Part shown: piece by piece, positions 1 through 5,251 of the stretch
Position numbering within the stretch: position 1 is the first letter of the stretch
How the letters are laid out: the number at the start of each line of letters is the position of its first letter
Source of the DNA: SAT2750 sp964476375
GTDB lineage: Bacteria > Planctomycetota > Planctomycetia > Pirellulales > Pirellulaceae
DNA length: 5,251 bases
Direction of reading: 5' to 3'
Assembly: GCA_964476375.1 (NCBI GenBank)
Contig: CAYYZW010000242.1
Location: 1 to 5,251, forward strand
The notes under the pieces: generated by a model
What the model was told of the DNA's origin: nothing
What the model saw: only the letters and a program-made list of their open reading frames with translations
The model's database searches: none
Program-made: the position numbers and the translations under genes

Positions 1-810
1 CCGCATGTCGTCGGGGCCTCCGTGCCCGCAATCCTGGCGGCGCCTCTTCCGGGCCCCCGCACGGACGTCTTACTCCTTGATGTCACGCCGCTGACACTGG
101 GGATCGAGACCGAGGGGGGCGTGATGACATCGCTGGTGGACCGGAACACGACCATCCCGACTGAGAAAAAGCAGACATTCAGCACGGCGGCGGACAACCA
201 GCCGGCGGTCACAGTCCGGGTGTTTCAGGGTGAGCTGAAAATGGCTGTGCATAACCGGCTGCTGGGTGAATTCAACCTGGATGGCATTCCCCCCGCACCA
301 CGGGGGGTGCCACAGATTGAAGTTACTTTTGATATCGACCAGAACGGCATCCTGAACGTGTCGGCATCCGATGTCGGTACCGGCAAGGAAGCCTCGGTGA
401 AAATTGATGAATCGGCGGGACTTTCGGACGACGAAATCGAAAAGATGCGGTGCGATGCCGAGGAACATGCGGACGAGGACAAGCGGATGTTTGAGCTCGT
501 GGAAGCTCGGAACCAGGCGGAACACATGTGTTACCAGCTGGAAAAGATGATTGCCGAGCAGGGCGACAAAATGGCGGACGACGATCGGCAGCCGATCGAG
601 TCGGCCATGGAAAAGGTTCGCGAAACTGCCAAGCAGGATGATCCCGAAGCCATCAAGTCCGCGGTCTCGGACCTGGAGGAAATCGCTCAGGCATTCAGCA
701 AGTCGCTCTACGAGAAGGGCGCGTCAGGTGGGGATGAGGAGACCGGGAGCGGGGAAGAGGACGCCGACGACGAAGACGCGATCGACGCGGAGTTTGAAGT
801 CCAGGAGTAG
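1..810 (+). CDS. dnaK: DnaK (Hsp70) chaperone, C-terminal part, 5' end outside the window
   Basis: ATP-dependent cytoplasmic chaperone that binds exposed hydrophobic segments and, with ClpB, resolves aggregates. The frame is open from base 1, giving 269 residues; the whole ATPase domain lies upstream. Visible in order: the hydrophobic interdomain linker DVLLLDVTPLTLG (residues about 22-34), the beta-sandwich substrate-binding domain (to about 135) with GIPPAPRGVPQIEVTFDID (about 95-113), GLSDDEIEKM opening the helical lid (about 140), and an acidic, probably disordered tail ending DAIDAEFEVQE. Met of VMTSL and Ala of QPAVT align with the Met404/Ala429 substrate arch of E. coli DnaK. The ATG-like reading from GTG at 22 is not a real start, because family homology runs across it. 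The first 20 or so codons match DnaK poorly (see findings). clpB follows after 44 bases on the same strand, so the two are probably co-transcribed. Family identity is certain; the gene symbol assumes this is the main paralogue. Confidence 0.96.
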   Translation, partial: PHVVGASVPAILAAPLPGPRTDVLLLDVTPLTLGIETEGGVMTSLVDRNTTIPTEKKQTFSTAADNQPAVTVRVFQGELKMAVHNRLLGEFNLDGIPPAPRGVPQIEVTFDIDQNGILNVSASDVGTGKEASVKIDESAGLSDDEIEKMRCDAEEHADEDKRMFELVEARNQAEHMCYQLEKMIAEQGDKMADDDRQPIESAMEKVRETAKQDDPEAIKSAVSDLEEIAQAFSKSLYEKGASGGDEETGSGEEDADDEDAIDAEFEVQE

Positions 811-840
811 GGGGCGTTGGATCCACGAAGGACGAAGAGA

Positions 841-848
841 GGGAGAGG
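841..848 (+). promoter_or_regulatory. Ribosome binding site of clpB
   Basis: GGGAGAGG ends 6 bases before the ATG at 855. The purine-rich match and the spacing support this ATG as the genuine start. This matters because the encoded ClpB lacks the usual N-terminal domain. No promoter or terminator is evident in the 44-base dnaK-clpB gap, which fits an operon with its own translation signal for clpB. Confidence 0.75.
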
Positions 849-854
849 TGCGCC

Positions 855-3074
855 ATGACCAAACACGATGAACAACCGGGCACTCCATGCAAGGCGATGG
901 ACCGTTATGGGATGGACCTGGTGGCGAGGGCCCGCGAGGGAAAACTGGATCCGGTGATTGGGCGGGATGCCGAGGTTCGCCGCGTGATCCAGGTGCTTTC
1001 ACGGCGGCGGAAGAATAATCCCGTGTTGATCGGAGAACCCGGCGTCGGGAAGACAGCGATCGCCGAGGGCCTGGCCCAGAGAATCGCCGATGGCGATGTT
1101 CCGGTGGGGCTGGCAGGAAGGAAAGTGGTCGCGTTGGACATGGGGGCCATCGTGGCCGGTGCGACATTCCGCGGCGAATTTGAGGAACGGTTAAAAGCGG
1201 TCCTGCAGGATGTCGAGGATGCCGATGGCCAGGTCGTCCTGTTTATTGACGAGCTGCACACCGTGGTCGGGGCAGGTTCTGGCGAGGGAGCCGCGGATGC
1301 GGCCAACCTGCTTAAACCCGCGCTTGCTCGCGGGGACCTGCGGTGTGTCGGTGCGACGACACTCGATGAATACCGGCGGCATATAGAAAAAGATGCTGCC
1401 CTGGAGCGACGGTTCCAGCCTATCCATGTCAAGGAACCCACGGTGGACGATACCGTGGCGATTTTGCGGGGCCTCAAGTCGCGATATGAAGTGCATCACG
1501 GGATCAAGATTCGCGACAGGGCATTGCTGGCCGCGGCTCGTCTCTCGGCGCGATATATCGCGGACCGCTTCCTGCCGGACAAGGCAATTGACCTGGTCGA
1601 TGAGGCCTGCAGCCGCTTGGCAGTGGAACGCGATAGCGTCCCGGTGGAAATTGACCAGGTGCAGCGGGAGATTACCGGCCTGGAATTGGCTGCTCGCCAG
1701 CTGGCGGAAGAAGAAGACGATGATTGTCGGCAACGGATGGAAGAGGTCCAGCAAAAGATCGAGAAACTCAAGGTTCGGGAAGAGCGATTGCTGTGCCAGT
1801 GGAATCATGAAAAACTCGAGATGGTGGGTAGCCGACAACTCCTGGAACAACTGGAAAGTTCCAACCGGGATTTTCAGAAACTGGACACAAAAATCCAGGA
1901 AAAGCGTGGGCTCCAGGAGCCGGTAACGGAATCTGAATACCAGCAGCTTCTGGAAATCGAGGACCGCAGAAGCGGCCTGCGGAAACAACTGGAGCAGGCG
2001 GAGGAATTGGGAGAACCGGAGAAGGGCCTTTCACGGCTTCTGCGAGAGGAGGTCGGTGAAGAGGAGATCGCCGAGGTCGTCAGTACCTGGACCGGGATTC
2101 CCGTCCAGCGGATGGTCGAGGGGGAGCGGTGCAAATTGGTGGTCCTTGAAGAGCGGCTGCATCAACGGGTGGTGGGGCAGCATGAAGCGGTGGAGGCAGT
2201 GGCACATGCGGTCCGCCGGAGCCGAAGTGGGCTGCAGGAACCGCATCGGCCGATTGGGACGTTTCTCTTCGTGGGACCGAGCGGCGTGGGAAAGACCGAA
2301 CTTTGCAAGGCCCTGGCGGAAACGATCTTCGGAGATGAGAGCGCCCTGCTGCGTGTGGACATGAGCGAGTACATGGAGCGTCATGCTGTCAGTCGGCTGG
2401 TGGGGGCGCCTCCCGGGTACGTCGGTTATGAGGATGGAGGAACCCTGACCGAATCGGTTCGCCGGAGACCCTATTCGGTGCTCCTGCTGGATGAACTGGA
2501 GAAAGCACATCCGGATGTCTTTAATATTCTCCTGCAACTGCTGGATGATGGACGGCTTACAGATGGTCATGGCAGGGTGGTGGATTTCTCCAACACGCTG
2601 GTGGTGATGACGAGCAACTGTGGCAGCCAGCTGGTTCGACACGTTGTGGAAAAGGGGGGAGAGGATTCAGAACTCGAGAAAGCAGTCCAGGAATCACTGC
2701 GAGCGGTCTTTCTCCCGGAATTCCTTAACCGGATCGATGAAACGATCATCTTTCGCCCGCTGCAGGCCAGGGAACTGGATAGGGTGGTCACGTTGCAGAT
2801 AAAACAGCTGTCGAACCGACTGGCGTCGCAGTCCATTGACCTGGAGGTCAATGCCACCGCGGCACTGCAGATCGCCAGGGACGGTTATGACCCTGCCCTC
2901 GGAGCGAGGCCACTGAAACGGATAATCCGGAGATGCATTGAGAACCCACTTGCCAACCGGATTTTGCAGGGTGACGTTTCTGCCGGCGATCTCGTCCAGG
3001 TCGGGTGGGAGGACGGAGAGTTCACCTTTGAGCAGCAGGCGGCGAGAGAGAAATCCGAACGCGCCTCGTCGTGA
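855..3074 (+). CDS. clpB: ClpB/Hsp104-type disaggregase lacking the N-terminal Clp_N domain
   Basis: Hexameric AAA+ unfoldase that works with DnaK to extract polypeptides from aggregates in the cytoplasm. The 739 residues compare with about 860 in typical ClpB. NBD1: GEPGVGKT Walker A (60-67), LFIDE Walker B (129-133), arginine-finger region ERRF (184-187). A charged coiled-coil middle domain spans about 256-400 and is about as long as that of E. coli ClpB; it identifies ClpB rather than ClpA or ClpC. NBD2: GPSGVGKT Walker A (474-481), LLLDE Walker B (543-547), sensor-1 MTSN (585-588), GARPLKR sensor-2 (683-689), pore loop GYVGYE (521-526). Pore loop 1 reads ATFRGEFEER, with Phe where E. coli has Tyr. 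Homology begins at about residue 15 (MDRYGMDL), matching E. coli from about residue 158, so the Clp_N double repeat is absent. Upstream DNA is dnaK, so no hidden N-domain exists. The start is the ATG with an RBS at 841-848. No IGF/IGL-type ClpP-binding loop was noticed. Confidence 0.96.
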   Translation: MTKHDEQPGTPCKAMDRYGMDLVARAREGKLDPVIGRDAEVRRVIQVLSRRRKNNPVLIGEPGVGKTAIAEGLAQRIADGDVPVGLAGRKVVALDMGAIVAGATFRGEFEERLKAVLQDVEDADGQVVLFIDELHTVVGAGSGEGAADAANLLKPALARGDLRCVGATTLDEYRRHIEKDAALERRFQPIHVKEPTVDDTVAILRGLKSRYEVHHGIKIRDRALLAAARLSARYIADRFLPDKAIDLVDEACSRLAVERDSVPVEIDQVQREITGLELAARQLAEEEDDDCRQRMEEVQQKIEKLKVREERLLCQWNHEKLEMVGSRQLLEQLESSNRDFQKLDTKIQEKRGLQEPVTESEYQQLLEIEDRRSGLRKQLEQAEELGEPEKGLSRLLREEVGEEEIAEVVSTWTGIPVQRMVEGERCKLVVLEERLHQRVVGQHEAVEAVAHAVRRSRSGLQEPHRPIGTFLFVGPSGVGKTELCKALAETIFGDESALLRVDMSEYMERHAVSRLVGAPPGYVGYEDGGTLTESVRRRPYSVLLLDELEKAHPDVFNILLQLLDDGRLTDGHGRVVDFSNTLVVMTSNCGSQLVRHVVEKGGEDSELEKAVQESLRAVFLPEFLNRIDETIIFRPLQARELDRVVTLQIKQLSNRLASQSIDLEVNATAALQIARDGYDPALGARPLKRIIRRCIENPLANRILQGDVSAGDLVQVGWEDGEFTFEQQAAREKSERASS

Positions 3075-3078
3075 GACG

Positions 3079-3267
3079 TTACTTTTCGTCCAGCCCGAGA
3101 TTGGCAAGGATCTGATCGGCACCCGGTGTCAGGGACCGTATTTTTTCAACGATCTCAGCTGTGGTGGACGTATTCGCGGATTCGAGCTTGCGGCGAAGCA
3201 GCGTGAGCTTTTTCTTGCGATGCCGGCGGCGCTTGAGTTCCTTGCGTCGTTCGTTGCTGCGTGGCAC
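3079..3267 (-). CDS. Small, highly basic conserved protein of unknown function (62 aa)
   Basis: The product, read from a GTG start, is 62 residues. The N-terminal half is extremely basic (RRKELKRRRHRKKK at about 7-20) and probably a helix that could bind nucleic acid or the ribosome. The C-terminal half, EIVEKIRSLTPGADQILANL, looks like a compact folded motif. It has no membrane segment or signal peptide. I recall similar 60-residue proteins with an ERRKELKRRRHRKKK-like start and an S/LTPGAD-type motif in planctomycetes (possibly the DUF6800 group); this is memory, not a search. The reading frame is open further upstream to an ATG at 3330. GTG 3267 is preferred because AGGAG sits 8-9 bases before it, the basic motif starts there, and the predicted promoter -10 box lies inside the longer version. 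Its stop is 4 bases from the clpB stop, tail to tail. It resembles S21 only in size and charge. Confidence 0.72.
   Translation of the reverse strand: MPRSNERRKELKRRRHRKKKLTLLRRKLESANTSTTAEIVEKIRSLTPGADQILANLGLDEK
3117..3147 (+). terminator. Possible intrinsic terminator for the dnaK-clpB transcript
   Basis: On the plus strand, CGG (3117-3119) and CCC (3122-3124) can pair with GGG (3132-3134) and CCG (3136-3138). This leaves a 7-base loop and a small internal bulge. TATTTTTT follows at 3139-3146. It begins 43 bases after the clpB stop, a plausible place for termination. The stem is short and interrupted, and the stretch also codes for the conserved C-terminal half of the convergent gene (the A-run on the minus strand encodes EKI). 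The resemblance may therefore be coincidental. Confidence 0.35.
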
Positions 3268-3275
3268 GTGCCGTT

Positions 3276-3282
3276 TCTCCTC
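3276..3282 (-). promoter_or_regulatory. Ribosome binding site deciding the GTG start of the small basic gene
   Basis: On the minus strand the sequence reads GAGGAGA, followed by 8 bases and then GTG. This is the only well-spaced Shine-Dalgarno match in the upstream frame, and it sets the start at 3267 rather than the upstream ATG at 3330. Confidence 0.65.
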
Positions 3283-3320
3283 GTTGGTTTCACCAGGACC
3301 CGGTTTCCGAGCGTGCCTGT

Positions 3321-3349
3321 CTTGTAACACGTCCCCCCGGGAAGGTCAA
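3321..3349 (-). promoter_or_regulatory. Sigma70-like promoter of the small basic gene
   Basis: On the minus strand, TTGACC (3349-3344, 5 of 6 to the -35 consensus) is followed by exactly 17 bases and TACAAG (3326-3321, 4 of 6 to the -10 consensus). Transcription would start near 3314, leaving a leader of about 47 bases before the GTG. The spacing and position are good, but planctomycete promoters are not guaranteed to match the E. coli consensus. Confidence 0.5.
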
Positions 3350-3365
3350 CGCGGTGTCACGCAGG

Positions 3366-3394
3366 TTGTTCGAATTTGGGCGTTATGGTAGAAA
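3366..3394 (+). promoter_or_regulatory. Candidate rpsA promoter
   Basis: TTGTTC (3366-3371, only 3 of 6 to the -35 consensus), a 17-base spacer and TAGAAA (3389-3394, 4 of 6 to the -10 consensus). Transcription would start near 3401, giving rpsA a leader of about 180 bases that contains both hairpins. The match is weak and other start sites in this region cannot be excluded. Confidence 0.28.
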
Positions 3395-3480
3395 AGCGAG
3401 CTTCCCCGTGGCCGTTTTGTCCTGTCGGTATGGTGCCGGCGTCGGCTCGAAATAAGGGAACTTCATCACTCTTTTTTACA

Positions 3481-3515
3481 GGTCCGCGTGCCTGCTTGAT
3501 GGCACCCAACGGACC
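3481..3515 (+). promoter_or_regulatory. Two-tier hairpin in the rpsA leader (HP1)
   Basis: GGTCCG (3481-3486) is perfectly complementary to CGGACC (3510-3515). Inside it, GTGCC (3488-3492) is perfectly complementary to GGCAC (3501-3505) around an 8-base loop. One and four unpaired bases separate the two stems. The structure follows a T-run instead of preceding one, so it is not an intrinsic terminator on either strand. It ends 66 bases before the rpsA ATG and could be part of a translational control element. Confidence 0.5.
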
Positions 3516-3521
3516 GGCTCC

Positions 3522-3538
3522 CACCGGTATCTCCGGTG
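3522..3538 (+). promoter_or_regulatory. Second hairpin in the rpsA leader (HP2)
   Basis: CACCGG (3522-3527) and CCGGTG (3533-3538) form a perfect 6-base-pair stem with the 5-base loop TATCT. It begins 6 bases after HP1 and ends 43 bases before the rpsA ATG. No T-run follows, so it is not a terminator. Together with HP1 it gives the leader a structured upstream part and an unpaired-looking segment before the start codon. Confidence 0.5.
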
Positions 3539-3581
3539 AACCGACTGGTGTATTTCTCACGGGAGCTTGCTGGATGAAACC

Positions 3582-5251
3582 ATGGTAGACCGCAGCCTAA
3601 TTCGCAATCTTGAAGACGACACGCTTGCCCAGGAACTGGAGGCACTTTTCGAGGGTGGGCCCAATCCTCTTGATGACCGCCTGGAAACGGAAGCCGATTT
3701 CACGGTCAACAATGTCGTTGAAGGGACCATTATCCGGGTCGATGACGAATTTGCCGTCGTGGACGTGGGCTTCAAGAGCGAGGGGACCATTCACGTCAAT
3801 GAATGGGATTCGGATGAAGATCCGCCCGAAGCAGGTCAGACACTCCAGGTTCTCATCGAGGAACTCGAAGACGAGTTTGGCAGGACCGGCGACCAGTACG
3901 GGATGGTGTCGCTGAGCAAGCGGAAGGCTGCCAAGATACTGGCCTGGACGGAGATGATGCAGCATGTCGAGGAAGGGCAGATCGTGAAGGGCCTGGTCAA
4001 CCGCAAGATCAAGGGCGGCCTGCTTGTCGATATCGGAGTCAATGTGTTTCTCCCGGCAAGCCAGGTGGATATCCGTCGGCCGAATGATATCGGTGATTTC
4101 ATTGGACAGGAAGTGGAATGTGAAGTACTCAAGATTGACGAGGCTCGAAGGAATATCGTCGTCAGCAGGCGTTCCCTTATAGAAAAACAACGAAAGGAAG
4201 ATCGTGACGCACTGCTCTCCACGCTGGAGGTCAAGCAGATCCGCAAGGGTGTGGTAAAGAACATTGCCGACTTTGGTGCCTTTGTGGATCTCGGGGGCCT
4301 CGATGGCCTGCTGCATATCACGGACATGAGCTGGGAGCGGATAGGCCATCCTTCGGAGATGGTCTCGATTGACCAGGAGATTGAAGTCATGGTCTTGAAT
4401 ATCGACCGCGAAAACGAGAAGGTCGCGCTGGGCCTGAAACAGCAGCAGTCTAATCCCTGGGACGGAGTGGAAGAGAAATACCCGGTTGATTCCCGTGTGA
4501 CGGGCGAGGTTGTTAACGTGATGTCCTACGGGGCGTTCGTCAAGCTGGAGCCGGGTATCGAGGGCCTGGTCCATATCAGTGAACTGTCCTGGACGCGACG
4601 GATCAATCATCCCAATGAACTTGCCAGATCGGTGACGAGGTTGAGGTCGTGGTGCTCGCGGTCAACCCGGAAAAACAGCAGATGTCCATGGGTATCAAGC
4701 AGACGCAGGAAAATCCGTGGGACAAGGTGTTTGAGAAATATCCCACCGATGCGGTGGTGAACGGTACCGTTCGAAATCTGACCAATTACGGGGCGTTTAT
4801 CGAACTTGAGGAAGGGATTGACGGACTACTGCATGTCTCGGACATGTCCTGGACACGGAAGATCGGCCATCCGAGTGAGGTTCTCGAGAAGAGCCAGGAA
4901 ATCACCTGCAAGGTGATTTCCGTGGACGAGGACCGTCAGCGAATTGCACTCGGACTGAAGCAAATGGATGATGACCCGTGGACCAACGAGATTCCGAAGA
5001 AATATCAGCCCGGCCAGGTGATTACCGGGACGGTGACCAAGATCACGAATTTTGGCGTCTTCGTTGGCCTCGAAGATGGGCTGGAAGGCCTGCTTCATAT
5101 CTCGGAATTGGCCGATGAAAAGGTGGAAAACCCCGAGGAGGTCGTCAGTCCGGGTGAAGAGATCGAAGTCAAGGTATTGCGAGTGGATACCGAAGATCGA
5201 AAGATCGGCCTTTCCCGGAAGCGAGTGGAATGGGCGGAGGAGGATGAAGCG
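3582..5251 (+). CDS. rpsA: 30S ribosomal protein S1, six S1 domains, frame broken by one base; 3' end outside the window
   Basis: S1 binds mRNA and docks it on the 30S subunit. With one base restored near 4623-4625, 557 residues are visible and the frame is still open at the window end. S1 (OB-fold) domains: D1 about 43-113, D2 131-199 with KGGLLVDIGVNVFLPASQVD, D3 216-286, D4 303-374, D5 391-461, D6 479-547. D3-D6 carry the YGAF/FGxF and LLHIS/LVHIS motifs. NPWD...EKYP linkers join D3-D4 and D4-D5, and DPWT...KKYQ joins D5-D6. The short variable N-terminus (MVDRSLIRNLEDD) resembles planctomycete S1 as I recall it. ATG 3582 is chosen over the in-frame TTG at 3567 on that basis, although GGGAG (3561-3565) is badly spaced for either. 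Read literally, the frame runs off at 4626 and stops at 4758-4760 inside D4-D5. The downstream frame stays open for about 209 codons with full conservation, so a sequencing error is likelier than a pseudogene. Confidence 0.93.
4619..4627 (+). other. Single-base deletion (frameshift) within rpsA domain 4
   Basis: Upstream frame codons read ...HPNEL then leave homology at 4623-4626. Domain homology resumes at CAG 4625 in the next frame (QIGDEVEVVVL). The downstream frame has a TGA at 4616-4618, so the shift must lie between 4619 and 4625. One lost base in the codon before CAG, for example one C of a CCC run, restores a normal S1 domain. No X-XXY-YYZ slippery heptamer is present, which argues against programmed -1 frameshifting. 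Confidence 0.85.

Larger units (their letters stand above)
3268..3581. other. 314-base divergent intergenic region between the small basic gene and rpsA
   Basis: No convincing gene lies here. Short open frames exist on both strands but lack a ribosome binding site, recognisable protein motifs or sensible starts. The region holds the minus-strand promoter and RBS of the small gene (3276-3349), a weaker plus-strand promoter candidate (3366-3394), a T-run (3472-3477) and two hairpins in the presumed rpsA leader (3481-3515 and 3522-3538). It therefore appears to be a divergent regulatory region. Confidence 0.6.

Noticed and set aside
3079..3267. Small basic gene as ribosomal protein S21 (rpsU)
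   Set aside because: Size and charge fit, but the S21 N-terminal pattern is absent and the C-terminal SLTPGADQIL motif is not that of S21.
3268..3330. Upstream ATG (3330) extension of the small basic protein to 83 residues
   Set aside because: It has no RBS, the extra residues have low complexity and no family resemblance, and the ATG lies upstream of the predicted transcription start.
3312..3331. CGTG...CACG inverted repeat overlapping the -10 box of the minus-strand promoter, as a possible operator
   Set aside because: Arms of 4 bases around a 12-base spacer are expected by chance in GC-rich DNA.
3441..3495. GGAACTT as an extracytoplasmic-function or heat-shock sigma -35 element
   Set aside because: No matching -10 element lies at the right distance. 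No CIRCE inverted repeat is seen either.
3357..3560. 67-codon minus-strand open frame in the intergenic region
   Set aside because: It has no recognisable motif, lies across the promoter and leader signals, and would have to be transcribed from within rpsA.
3376..3588. 70-codon open frame on the plus strand whose stop overlaps the rpsA ATG (ATGGTAG)
   Set aside because: The overlap looks like translational coupling, but there is no ribosome binding site before its starts, the composition is unlike a protein family I recognise, and it would begin upstream of the likely rpsA transcription start.
4616..4630. Programmed -1 ribosomal frameshift in rpsA
   Set aside because: The shift direction fits -1, but the only permitted interval (4619-4625) contains no slippery heptamer, and S1 is not known to need frameshifting.

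Overview
The window looks like chromosomal DNA from a bacterium of the Planctomycetota, probably from an environmental or draft assembly. The assignment rests on family resemblance recalled from memory: the DnaK C-terminus (helical lid ending in an acidic linker and DAIDAEFEVQE), an S1 protein beginning MVDRSLIRNL, and a very small, highly basic protein of a type I associate with planctomycetes. No search was run.

Layout, left to right. Bases 1-810 (+) are the 3' part of dnaK: interdomain linker, substrate-binding domain and lid. After a 44-base gap with a good ribosome binding site comes clpB (855-3074, +), a complete Hsp104/ClpB-type disaggregase that has no N-terminal Clp_N domain. Only 4 bases after its stop lies the stop of a convergent 62-codon gene (3079-3267, -). 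That gene starts at GTG and has its own sigma70-like promoter at 3321-3349. A structured non-coding stretch follows (3268-3581). The last gene is rpsA (3582 to beyond the window end, +), encoding ribosomal protein S1 with six S1 domains. Its reading frame is broken by a one-base deletion near 4623-4625.

Functionally the left half is a bichaperone operon: DnaK delivers aggregated protein to ClpB, which threads it through its central pore. The right half is translation: S1 recruits mRNA to the 30S subunit. The small basic protein between them has no assigned function. The rpsA leader carries two perfect-stem hairpins (3481-3515 and 3522-3538) and no well-placed Shine-Dalgarno sequence, which recalls the autogenously controlled rpsA leader of gammaproteobacteria.

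I see no mobile element, CRISPR array, tRNA or rRNA, and no obviously new multi-gene system. The points worth a second look are the naturally N-domain-less ClpB encoded with DnaK, the rpsA leader, the rpsA frameshift, and the small basic gene packed tail-to-tail against clpB.
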